DNA from: Brachypodium distachyon
Lineage: Eukaryota > Streptophyta > Magnoliopsida > Poales > Poaceae
DNA length: 64,000 nt
Direction of reading: 5' to 3'
Assembly: GCF_000005505.3 (NCBI RefSeq)
Contig: NC_016133.3
Location: 58,121,237-58,185,236 of the forward strand
In this document: positions 1-10,700 of the stretch, in pieces
Position numbering within the stretch: the stretch's first letter is position 1
Layout: the number at the start of each line of letters is the position of its first letter
Translations under genes and position numbers: made by a program
Notes under the pieces: model-generated
Told to the model about the DNA's origin: nothing
Database searches by the model: none
Seen by the model: only the letters and a program-made list of their open reading frames with translations

Positions 1-144
1 CTATTTAGATCTGCTCACGAGAGTTAAATTCCGCAGCGATTTGTTGTTTAATTTTTCACAGGAGAGGGTCGGTCGGCGGGTCATACGCGGCGGCGACTGG
101 GTCCCGGTGGAGCGTGGCCTAGCGACAAGCTTCTGCATCGTTGT
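1..144 (+). promoter_or_regulatory. 5' flank of the TRM9-like gene
   Basis: Short GC-rich upstream stretch before the first in-frame ATG at 145. No clear TATA box is visible in the 144 bases available, so the core promoter may lie outside the window. The position as leader or proximal promoter is inferred only from the neighbouring gene. Confidence 0.3.
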
Positions 145-1719
145 ATGATCCAAATATTTTCGAGGATAGCAGCAAAGAGCACTCGCCGACTCATCTCTGC
201 ATCTAACCCGCATAGTTCAATCCTTCATCGTGAAGAATTCTCTTGTTGGAATCCAACCTCTCGAGGTATTAGCACCAACGACTCCATGAGGTCGGATGAG
301 AATTTGGAAGCTCAGGACGCATCCCTTCCTGAAGGGAAGAACCACAGCTGCTCCCCTGGTGTCCAGTCCACTCCAGACATCGAGAAGAAGTACGTGCACT
401 GCGTCTACGATGCTATAGCTCCTCATTTCAGCTCCACGCGGTTCGCCAAATGGCCCAAGGTCGCGGGGTTCTTGAACTCGTTGAGGCCAGGGTCTGTCGT
501 GCTGGATGCGGGTTGTGGCAATGGCAAGTATTTGGGCTTCAATGCTGAATGCTTCTATGTAGGCTGTGATATAAGCCCTCCGCTGATAGAGATTTGCGCG
601 GGGAGGGGGCATGAGGTGTTTGTTGGAGATGCCGTCAACCTCCCATATAGGGAAAATGTTGGTGACGCCGCGATCTCAATAGCAGTGTTGCATCATTTGA
701 GTACCGAGGATAGGCGGAGGAAAGCCATAGAAGAGTTGATCCGTGTTGTGAAGAGAGGTGGTCTTGTGCTGATTACTGTCTGGGCTGTGGAGCAGGAAGA
801 CAAGTCACTTCTTAACAAGTGGACTCCCTTATGTGACAAGTATAATGAAGAGTGGGTTGATCCTAGCAGTCCTCCGGTGCGTAACCAATCAGCTACCATG
901 CTAGATAGCATTGAAGAGAATGATGAAGACACGGGCATCACGAAGCAAACAGATGATGAGATGAAAAGACGTTATGATGGTATGGATGATAAGACCACTG
1001 CACTTTGTAGTAATTCTATTGATGAGCATGACAAAACCCAGCAGGAGTACTTTGTTCCTTGGCATCTACCATTTCACCGAGCTGAAATTAGTGGTGCATC
1101 TGCTGCTGCTCTTCAAAATGGATTTGCAAAGAAAGATGATAAGAAGGGTACTGTTGTCTACAACCGCTATTACCATGTCTTTGTTGAAGGGGAACTTCAA
1201 AGGTGGAGTATTCTTACTCTGAACATCCACATGGAAAATGCTTCTTTTGTTTTCTCTTCTTATCCATGAACCTGCACAAGTGAGATATTAAGTCACATCA
1301 TATTTGTTCTTATCAAAATTAATAGAGGTGGCATACAGACTTTCTATTTCATATCATGCTATGTTTTCTCAGCGATGCCGTACAAGCTATTACATTTTAT
1401 ATTGTTATTTTGTGAATTTTTGTTCGAGGCAGATACAGCACAATTTGGTTACTCATTTATTTTTTTACATAAACAATGGCGCGACTTGATAGGAAATGCA
1501 AGGTTTACATGCAGTTTGATGACTTTGATGTAATTATTTAACAGAATAAGGAAATGAATCATCTGCTTTCTGTTGATCCATCTATGGTCTTTTTGATTGA
1601 AAATATCTTGTATTGTTTACTGTCATCATTCCAGGTTAGTTGATGGGATGAAAAATGCAGCTATCGTTGACCAATTCTACGACAAATCCAACTGGTGCAT
1701 AGTTCTCGAGAAGCTTTGA
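145..1719 (+). CDS. TRM9: TRM9-like tRNA (uridine-34) carboxymethyl methyltransferase, two exons
   Basis: Exons 145..1202 and 1635..1719, joined through an AG|G codon; the intron begins GTGGAG and ends CCAG. The product is 380 aa. It carries a class I SAM-methyltransferase fold: motif I VLDAGCGNGKYLG at about residues 119-131, the acidic SAM-ribose motif GCDIS at about 140, and AVLHHLS at about 180. The second exon supplies the family's conserved C-terminal tail ending NWCIVLEKL, which supports the splice; without it the frame runs on to an artificial stop at 1269. Yeast Trm9 and the methyltransferase half of ALKBH8 complete mcm5U at the wobble position of certain tRNAs together with Trm112; that role is inferred from family membership. 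The N-terminal 50 residues are basic and Ser-rich and might be a targeting sequence or a non-conserved extension; a downstream Met at residue 48 is an alternative start. Confidence 0.85.
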
Positions 1720-2436
1720 GCTGCAGACAAAATGATGGAGAGAATGTCATCTGGAGTCCTGACCTTTGTGTTGTAGGACCGTCAGTTAGACTGAGGCTGA
1801 GCACACAGTTTTGAGCTCGAAAATGTATGGGGCTGAGTGGCTGGCACAGTTTTCTCAGTTGAACAGATCATTGAGAATGCAGTATGCACTTCGCTTCTTG
1901 TAGCTGAAGATCAGTTCTTTTGCTTGTTATTATCTTCATTGGCATCATCTTGCTTCATCTTCATGGGTGTCATGAATCATGGCTCGTGTCTTGTCAGGAC
2001 TGCTCAATATTTCCAGGGCCGTCTGACTTGCAGAAGTTTTGTACTATCTTCCATACTATCAATCTCGTGAATTGGCATGATTGCTTGCACTATTGTCATG
2101 GAGTATCTCTTGTATAATGGAACACATTTTAATGAAGTGAGCGCTGTCATAATTTTCAGTTGCGTACCTGTCTACTCAGTTTCAGGTCTAAATCAACTGC
2201 ATTCAGTTTTAGATCGTCCTACACTGTGTGGTTCGGTTGGTTTTGGTGAACGTGCATGGGAAATATTCCTAAAATTTTAAACCCTGCCATCTAGGATGGT
2301 TAAAATTCGAGCAACCAAACACATGGATCACCTCTTCTCTAGGACCACCCTCTACATGTATCATTTGGTACAAGCAACTGAACACACTGCTGTCAGGCGG
2401 TTCAGAAACGAGATTTGTTAGAACAGCAGCGCCACA
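1720..2436. other. Convergent intergenic region (two 3' UTRs)
   Basis: AT-rich stretch between the stop of the TRM9-like gene (+) and the stop of the PPR gene (-). Only short chance reading frames are present. It most likely holds the 3' UTRs and polyadenylation signals of both convergent genes. Confidence 0.6.
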
Positions 2437-4165
2437 TCAAGAAGCTACTTGCCAAACGGTAAACTTTGGTTCGCTTGAAGTAGCTGTTTCAGAATCGCTT
2501 TCAGAGTATATGCTCGGCTTGATCACGGAGTTTGAACTGGGTTTCGCTTCCAATGGACTTAACTTTGGCTTGCTTGAAGCAGCAATTTCTGAATTAACAG
2601 CAGAATCTCTGTTTGGCTTGCTTGCAGAGTTTGAGGTTTGTACTCTCCTGGGTTTATTTGCAGAGGTGCCAAATGCTTCGAGAGCATCCAGAAAGAACTT
2701 TTTATTCGGAACAATACCCTGCTTGTTCATTCGCCCGAGCAATTTCTGGACAAGCACCTTATCGTTCGCCCTGGTGTAAGCCTTGTAAAGCAACTTGTAT
2801 GTGGAGGCTCCTGGCACGACACCTTTCTCAATTGCAGCATCCAATAGCCGGTCTGCTTCCATAGGCAAGCGGTTCATGCAGTAGGCATCAAGCATTGCGT
2901 TCAAGGAAGACAGGGGGACAGTACTTTGTGAGTTCACAAGCTCATCAAAGATCTGTTGGGCCTTCGAGACGCAATCACAATACGCGTACATCATGATGAG
3001 ACATTCTTGTGTCACATAACTTGGTTTGAATCCCAATTCATCCATCTTCTCAAGTACAGACTCAGCCTTTTCTTTGAGTCTTGCCTTCCCATAATTCGTT
3101 ATCATGGAATTAAACGTCGGGTGGGTAGGCCTCTCCTTGGATCGCAATAAACTCTTGAACACCTGCTCCATCTTGTCGAATATCTGCTTCCGTCCATATG
3201 AATCTATGAGTATGTTGAATGTGATCACATCTGGACGGCACTGCTTGCTCTTCATCCGCACCAACACAGATTCCATCTCTTTGATCATGCCATTCTTCCC
3301 ATATCCATCAATGACTCCATTATATGTGTAAATATCAGGAGTGACCAGGCTTTCATCCAGATCCTTGAACAAGATCTCCACCTGCTTCGCGTCACTGGCC
3401 CGAGCACAAGCCCTCAAGAGAATGTTGTACGTCACGATGTTCGGCTGGCATCTCTCAATGGTCTTCATCTTGTCAAAATAGCCGAGAGCCTTAGCCAAGG
3501 CCTTACTCTTGTCACGCGAATGCAGGTGCGCGCCGATGAGGGAATTGTACACGGAGGTGTCCGGCTTGCACCCGCTGTTGCGCATCTGAGAGAAGAGCCA
3601 CATAGCCATCCGTATCTGCCCCTTCTTCCCCATCACGGATATCAGCTTGGAGTAGATGCCATTGTCAGCGACGTACCACCGCTGTTTCTGCATCCATCTG
3701 AAAATCTAGCAGAGCACCAAACATCAGAGAAACGAGCAGAAATGTGTAACAGACATCAATTTCGCATATCATAAACTGTTAATCCACAGTGGAAAGCTTA
3801 AATCATGTGCAGAGACATCCTATTTTTTTAAAGGTGTGTTAGGCAATAACTAGTGTACGTGTACGGTCGCTCACCTCGAGGCATTGGACCCAGCCGTCAT
3901 GGCGGCCGAGCTCCTCGAAGAGGAGGAAGCAGTGCTCGGTGCGGACCACCTTGACGTGGCGGTCCAGCACGGCCACCAGCCGCTCCTTGCCGCCGGCGGT
4001 CTTCCGCAGGAAGAACCGCACCAGCTCCGCCGCCTCCCCCTCCCCGGCGTCCGCCGCTCCGCGCCGCTTGCCCCTGGCGGGCGCCGCAGCGGCGGCCGCC
4101 ACCGCCACGTGACGCGGGGAAGCCAGCTGCGGCCATGGGCTAGACGTGCTTGGGTAGGCGAGCAT
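2437..4165 (-). CDS. PPR5: P-class pentatricopeptide repeat protein, PPR5-like, two exons
   Basis: Exon 1 is 4165..3875 and exon 2 is 3705..2437 (minus strand), giving 519 aa. The donor follows ...CLE (GTGAGC) and the acceptor is TGCTAG before IFRWMQKQRW. The N-terminal ~40 residues are Ala/Ser/Arg-rich, as in chloroplast transit peptides. From about residue 105 there are roughly nine to ten 35-residue PPR units with the typical helical signature (for example PDTSVYNSLIGAH, PNIVTYNILLRAC, PDIYTYNGVIDGYGK, PDVITFNILIDSYGR). The C-terminal ~80 residues are Ser/Lys-rich and low in complexity. Overall layout and the pre-repeat segment resemble maize PPR5 and Arabidopsis At4g39620, chloroplast proteins that bind and stabilise unspliced trnG-UCC; this orthology is recalled, not tested. 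No DYW or E motif is present, so RNA editing is not expected. Confidence 0.8.
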
Positions 4166-4363
4166 TTGGGTTTGGATCGAAGGAAGGAGGAAGAAGAGAA
4201 GAGATTTCTAGAGTTGCATTGGATTGGCAGCCGCGCCCGGAGAGAGGAGAGCTTCTGGGTTCTGGATAGGGGGGAGGGGATTACTGGGGTTTTGGACGGT
4301 TCAGATGGCGGGGTTAGTGGTAGATGGACGGTAGATTTGCACAGAATTAATTAAAAAACTAAC

Positions 4364-4369
4364 AAAAAA
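4364..4369 (-). terminator. Pol III T-run terminator of tRNA-Trp
   Basis: Six T residues on the minus strand, about 26 nt downstream of the tRNA 3' end, as expected for RNA polymerase III termination. Confidence 0.6.
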
Positions 4370-4394
4370 GGAACCGGTTTAGGATCGGGGGTAT

Positions 4395-4466
4395 TGAACC
4401 CGACGTGAATCGAACACGCAACCTTCTGATCTGGAGTCAGACGCGCTACCATTGCGCCACGGATCC
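4395..4466 (-). tRNA. trnW-CCA: tRNA-Trp (anticodon CCA), nuclear
   Basis: 72-nt cloverleaf read on the minus strand from 4466. The acceptor stem GGATCCG pairs with CGGGTTC (one G-T and one T-G pair), followed by discriminator A. The D-arm contains the A-box-like TGGCGCAATGG. The anticodon loop is CTCCAGA with CCA at 4434..4432. The T-arm carries GTTCGATTC (B box). There is no intron and no encoded CCA end. It lies between the PPR gene and the ATP synthase delta gene and is an independent Pol III unit. Confidence 0.93.
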
Positions 4467-5800
4467 GGTATGCTATCATGTGCTAGTTGGTCATATACAA
4501 TCAATAACATACAATCAAAATTCGCATTAATATGACAAGTGATGCTGCATTTGTTCGCTACTTATCAGAATAGAGCTTATCTTAGCTTGCTTGATCTCAT
4601 AATCTGCTTGCAACAGAAGTACTAGCTCAGGTGCACGGTTACGGTTTGTCCGCATGGATGATCAAGATTCAAGAGCAAAGCAACAATTTGGCCAGTTTGC
4701 TGGATGCCCGGATGATCAAGAGCAGTATTGTGCAAAACACAGGAGAAATTATCCCAAACGAGGAAGGCAGTTAGGCAGGGAGGCACAGGGACACGGCGCC
4801 AAGAAGAACCAGTTAACTTCGTGAGCAGCAGGAATAATAACTCATGCCTGCCGTATGTATTTTCAAGCATAAGTTGGCGACACACCGAAACGAAAATACA
4901 TAATGCAGCAAGATCTTATTTGCCGGTTGATACCAATGCCACATTCTGGACACATCTATACACACAACTGCATCGGCAGCTATACATGCTGTTAACTTCA
5001 TCGCCTCAACTTGGGAGCCTTGGGAGGAGGAGCAAACTCGCTATAATTGAGTATTTTTGAATTACAAGATCTCAACAGCAGAAAGCAGAAAGGAATTACA
5101 ATGGCTTATGCCAAAAAATGATTATGCAATTACTATTTTGTGTAGAAAAAGAATGCCTTCCTCCATCACATTTGCAGGTCTGAAGAAGACCGACGTTCTT
5201 GCTGAGTGCTGCAAATCCGTGTGACAGTAATTACTGCAAAAGGATGAGAACCCATCACAGATTAGATTGATGGTATAAACAAAATAAACAGGCAATTCAC
5301 CTAATTTAAAATGACCGATTGGGAGTTAAGGCTCAAGCTAGGCATTTGAGACTTGTGTTAATGTGGATGAATTTCTCTTGTGGTCTATCTGATTTCTAAA
5401 GAGATGCTCTGCAAATTACAATGCCTAAACACATGTAGTAGCCACTTTGCTCTTCGATCAACAAGGCTATGCAATGCGTTCATCTACATGGACTTTGACT
5501 CTACAGATAGCAATAAAGTTTGTGTTGCCACGGCAATCAAAAGCTTCTCCCCATTTCTCCTTGGTCTCAGTTCCAGTCTAATTTGCAGATCTTTTGGATA
5601 CAGTACACAACTTTCTCCTCTGAACTTGACAAAAGATGGACACAACTACAAACACAACACCAATGCAGGAATCAAGTCATTATGTATTTTAACACTCCAT
5701 CAGATAATGGTACAGAAGGGCAGGTATAGTAGCAGGGACGGCAGAAAAATGAAGGACCTAAAGCATCAAGGGCAACGCGGCGAGGAAGAGAGCCGGTCGA
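4467..5800. other. Intergenic region between tRNA-Trp and atpD
   Basis: No convincing coding sequence; the short open frames have no recognisable domain and no splice context. The part nearest 5800 is presumably the 3' UTR of the ATP synthase delta gene on the minus strand. No repeat or transposon end was recognised. Confidence 0.5.
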
Positions 5801-6544
5801 TCAGACGTCGAGGGCAACGGAGGGCAACTCGAGCTCGGAGGTGATCTCGGCGATCTGCTTGCGGACGCTCATGTCGATGAGGTTGGAGCTGTCGCGGCCG
5901 TACTGCACGGTGAATCCGGCGATGAGGTCCGGGTCGATGCGGGTCTTGATCCGGACGTTGGCGGCGCCGGTGATCTTCTGCACGTGCTGCGCGATCTGGG
6001 CGAGGTCCTCGGACTCGAGGTTGACGACGGAGGTGACGGTGGCCTCCTCGGTGCCCGTGAGCGCGTTGTAGGCGGTCTCGAACTCGCGCACGATGAGCGG
6101 CATGAGCCCCGCGCGGCTGTTGTCGACGACCACGTTGAGGAAGTTGGACACGTGCGGCTGAAGCTCCGAGGAGGTGGAGATCTCCTCGATGAGCTGCGCC
6201 TTCTCGTCGCGGGGCACCGTGGGGTTGTCGAAGAACTCCGAGACGGTCTCCTCGAGGAAGATCTTCTCCAGCTTCTCCATGTCCGACACGGTGGCGTCGA
6301 GGGTGCCGTTCTCCATGGCCACCTCGGCCAGCGCCGTCGCGTAGCTCTCGGCGGCCGCGTCCTCGCCGGCTCTGGGCCGGAGGAGGTCGCCGCGGCGGCG
6401 GCGGGGCGGGGCGAGGCGGAGGGAAGGGAGGCCCCGGGCCACCGCGCAGGCGAAGGAGGCCGTGCGGGGCGCCGCGGCGGCCGCGGAGGAAGGAGATGCG
6501 GCCGGGCGGAGCGCGACGGAGGTGGTGAGGCGGAGGGCGGCCAT
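5801..6544 (-). CDS. ATPD: ATP synthase delta chain, chloroplastic (nuclear-encoded)
   Basis: Intronless 247-aa frame. The first ~60 residues are rich in Ala, Arg, Ser and Pro (MAALRLTTSVALRPAASPSS...), a typical stroma-targeting transit peptide; the mature part probably begins near AGEDAAAESYATALAEVA. The rest matches the OSCP/delta family along its length: an N-terminal helical bundle (residues ~65-170) and the C-terminal signature around GFTVQYGRDSSNLIDMSVRK at ~213-232. The delta subunit caps the CF1 alpha3-beta3 head and connects it to the peripheral stalk of the chloroplast ATP synthase in the thylakoid membrane. Length and organisation fit plant AtpD. Codon use is strongly GC-rich, as is common for grass single-exon genes. 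The opposite strand is open over much of the gene only because of this GC bias. Confidence 0.95.
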   Translation of the reverse strand: MAALRLTTSVALRPAASPSSAAAAAPRTASFACAVARGLPSLRLAPPRRRRGDLLRPRAGEDAAAESYATALAEVAMENGTLDATVSDMEKLEKIFLEETVSEFFDNPTVPRDEKAQLIEEISTSSELQPHVSNFLNVVVDNSRAGLMPLIVREFETAYNALTGTEEATVTSVVNLESEDLAQIAQHVQKITGAANVRIKTRIDPDLIAGFTVQYGRDSSNLIDMSVRKQIAEITSELELPSVALDV

Positions 6545-7795
6545 TGCTCGCGTCGTGGAGCGTGAGGCGGGGGAGAGTTGTTGGAGCTCGGGGGCTTGGA
6601 TTTGGGCTGGGAGGAAGAAGAGGGGTTTGGGTGGGGAATGGACGGCGCGCAGAGTTGTCGCGAGATCGGACGGTTGAAGGGCTCCAGGAGTCCTGCCTGG
6701 CTGAAGATGTGTGGCTCTTGGAAGGATGAGATGGATAAGAAATGGACGATTGTGTGCCAGAAGGACAGGATAGACTCAGGCGGCCACTTGGGAGTTGGGA
6801 ATCAACTAAAAGGCTTCTTGTCTTGGTAGTATACTGTACAAAATTGCATCTTCTTCAGAGGCCAAATTCGGGTCAGCAAAGCAGCAGGGCCCAAACCAAA
6901 ACAGGGTTCAGAAATCGCTGTACAAGTTGACAGGATTCAGAGAACCTAATGTGGAACCACAAAATACACAAGCATCGGATCATTCGAACCGAAAATCAGA
7001 ATGAAACGAACAAAACCTGCTCTGCAAACGGTTCTCCGGCGTCTCAAAGAATTTGACAGGTTGAAATTGCATTCATAAATGTCTGCTTCAGATTGCTTCT
7101 GTTGAAAGAAAAATTGAGTCTTTATCTGTTAGAGAGGATTATAAACCTAAAAGATCCATAAACTAGATCAATGAAAGGCCAAAATGACCTCCATCCTCAA
7201 CAGAACTACAACAGCAACACAGTTTATAACTGCTATTACTCCACCTGTTGCAGCACACGAAGAACAGACTCATTCAGAGAATATACTTCCCAATAAAATA
7301 GAGGAATATACTTCCCAATAAAAAATAATTCTAAGATGAAATCGCATTGAATAATAAGGTAAAGCTAACTCATGGCCTCGCATCTCATAATTCACTTTGT
7401 TGGAGACATGGAACAAATAGAGGAATTCATAGTGGATAGGCTAGAACTGATATGTTTAACAAGTACAGTTCTTGTGATCTAACAAGATGGCTATCCGAAA
7501 CTAAATTAGGGCCTTAAGGGCATGGGTCCGTAGCCTCTGCAGGAGACGCGGATTGTTCATTCACTCAGCGGTTGCAGCATGAGAGGTTGCAGCACACGAA
7601 GAACAGACTCACTTTGTCCTCCCCTCTTGTTGTTGCCTGCATATTGTAAAAGAAAGCAAGATGTTAACATTTGTCGTCAAACAATGGGGGCAATACTAGG
7701 AATATAGAATCACAGATGCGAGCCTCGATATAAGATCAAAAGATGCAAAAATTACTAGTTGACTAATGTAAAATAGAACATACCACAAGTCAGTC
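6545..7795. other. Intergenic region between atpD and the DUF3615-like gene
   Basis: The first ~100 bases include the atpD 5' leader and promoter (minus strand, reading from 6545 upward). The rest is AT-rich and probably includes the 3' UTR of the broken DUF3615-like gene ending at 7796. A short direct repeat of 'aatatacttcccaataaaa' occurs twice near 7278-7326. Nothing else recognised. Confidence 0.5.
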
Positions 7796-10700
7796 CTACT
7801 CCACCAGACTTGAATAAAGTACATCCACATCCAAGTTATCACTTGTACCAGATCCGAAGTGGCCTGGTACCGGGAAAGCAAGTGCAGAATTACCCATGTA
7901 GTATTTGCGAGATTGTGGATGCACAATAATGCTGGAATCATTCTCGCAAACAACACAACGACCTGTTCAGAAAGTAAAACAAAATGAATTCGTGAAGATC
8001 AGCCTGTAATCCACAACATTTTTGTTGACATGATAATTAATTTGCGGTAATCCAGAATTCAGCAACAAATATATCCATATAAAAGCTTACCAGGATATTG
8101 ATGGTAATCCGGTATAGGGCAACAAAAAGGATATTTTGACTCTTCAACTCTCTCACCGTATTGGTTCCAGAATTCAGCAAAGAACAGCTTCCACGATAAT
8201 CCATCATCTGAGCTAGCCAAAAAGTTGGCATGATAGACATCCGTACAACTGTAGTTTCTTTGTCGGGTCACTCCACATATAACGCCAAGCTTGTATGGTG
8301 GTACCTAGAAAAAGCATGAAGCTGAATAGTTAATCATCTTGGCATTTTCTAAATGTTTCATATAGCACTATATGGTTAAAAAGCGGCTTTCTTTTAGTTT
8401 GTTGCCACTTCCTATCTGTAGTAGACCAGCTGTTTGATTTACCACAACTGTAAAAAAACGTGTTCAAATAATCTACTCTGGCTAAATTGTATTGAATTTT
8501 TAGTGATAAATTTGCAAAAGCATTGCCCTATGCTACTTACATTTTTCAATAGAAGTTAGCTGGGTACGACATATTATTTATAATTTTCAGGCTTGTTCAT
8601 ATTTCAGAGGTAAGGATGAAAATATCTCTAGAAACTGCACCTACTCAAAGGCCACGCGGTTTCCTTGGTATATGGAGCCCTGTCCTATCTGCTGTGGGCA
8701 ATGCATTCAAAATTCAGGTAACATAACATTATTTACTGGCAAATCATTCTGGAGCCAAAGCAAAGTTGACTTATGTACCGAATCATATTTCTTGTCCAAT
8801 GCCCGTCTAACTCACGAAGGTTATGATGTAAACCTTGGTCCACATTGGGAAATACCAGACGTACTTACATGCTATCATCTTCTATTTTTAATTTGAGCTC
8901 TTCCTAACTAATAAAATCTATAGCGTCAAGAACTGGAACAATAAGGAAACAATCTATTCTATGATTCTATCTCAAAGGGACTCATATCTATTCTAGCTCA
9001 AAGGGACTCATAGTTTAATCAGACTTCCAAAGGACTGCATGCGTTCTTCCGCAGAAGTTTTATGCACGTTCAAATCGGTAACTGTTGCAGAAGTTATATT
9101 TCTTAACTACGAACTGCGAGGTGTATTCCGTCTAAGGAACTGTAATTTTATCCTTGTTTACTTTAGGTGCATCTAAGGAAGGTCATGCACAAAAGCAGGT
9201 TTATGCGGAAGAGTGCCATTATCCCTGCATCTTATATTTTCAGTAGAGAGCTCCGCAAATCCTTTACTGAGTGATGATAAAGCTCATTTTGTCACCCCAA
9301 GTAAATCTACAGAAAATATAAGATGTTGAGGATTGTGGATGAGGTCTCTTTTGATTCGGTTCACAATGGAAGGATGTTTAGCATCTGGAGGCCTCTATGC
9401 CCTAGTGGGTATGAAACGAGACTTGTGTCCATCTAGTGCACCTGTTTCTACAATGATGCTGAAAGCATAGAGCGCTTATTTGCAGGTGTGTCTCAATTGG
9501 AGATGTTGCTCATGTTGCAACCCATCTGCCGCACTTTGCTGCTATCCACAAAAAATGTCAACGGGAATTTTGTGCTTCCTCTCGTCTATGAGCCTATGAC
9601 CTGGTCAGTGTTCAGAGAAATCTTTTCTTGTAACAGGACCTCGCTGCAATTCATGGCGCTCCGTCAGCCAAAAGAGGAGTCTCCACAGAAGCCTAAGAAG
9701 ATAACAGAGCCGTATCTCCAGCAAGCACTGTAAACTCTATGATCCTGTGAGGAGAGAAGCAGACAGCACCGTGCATCGGAGATATGAAGAGCGATGTACA
9801 TAATGTAGGAAATACGAGTCCAAGAAAACTTTGCCAGGCATTTTTGTACAGAAGCCCAGCATTATGTGACTGAGCATGGCTTTTTTGCGGGGGAAAGTAA
9901 TTTGTTGGCCTGGTTTTGCTTTTTCTGCTTAATGCTTGGCTTACAGGCTTGAGTGTACAACTTTAGGCAGTAGATGGGGAGAGTACACACTTCTTAGATT
10001 TTTCCGTTTTCTCTTGTGAGTTCTGATTGCAAAAGCAAGTTCTTTTAATCTTCTTCCTAGAATCTTCTTCAGCCAAATAAGTGCAAAGGTCTTTTGATAT
10101 TGTGCAGTTTCAGTTCTACATGACAGTGGCTAATGCAAGTCCTACTCAATTCACATTTTGAAATATATAACTGCAGTAATGAAATGGGCAGAAGTACGTA
10201 CCAGGGGCTCACTGTAGCCATGGCCAATAAGCAACTCTTCCAACACTCTACGGACATTAGCTTGCTGAGACTCGAATAAAGACCTCTCTGCGGATAGTGT
10301 CGCCAAATCTATTTTTTGCCTTGGCATGCTGTTTAGCCGCTCCAAGGCAGCTGATCTATCCATAGCTCTTCTTCGCACTTCTGCATTATCTGTTGTTTCC
10401 TTCAATAGAGCATCCTTTAGTCCATCGAAAGCGGCATCTGGATTTCCACTGACCCTAAATTGGCAGTACAAGTTGTAGAACCGTCAAGTGGGCACGCACT
10501 CTAGGAATGCCCCGAAGACAGCAGGCTCAGGGTGTTTCGCGGCCAGTGCCACATCACACATATTCGATAACTCCGAGATCGGGGTGTCCAATCGACTTTT
10601 GCACAAGAGTGTGACAGCATCTTGCTCATCTGTTGTGGGGGATCTGCAAAGATAGGCAACGAGGCCATCGACCGGGACTCAACTCGATGCTTGGATCGCG

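Noticed and set aside
4622..5060. Small protein genes downstream of tRNA-Trp
   Set aside because: Short overlapping frames on both strands, no recognisable domain, probable spacer or UTR.
5984..6565. Long open frame on the plus strand across the atpD gene
   Set aside because: Gly/Arg/Glu-rich low-complexity text that exists only because the real gene on the other strand is GC-rich.
8605..9733. A functional VPS13-type gene
   Set aside because: Only ends of the conserved C-terminal region remain, with frame changes and stops.
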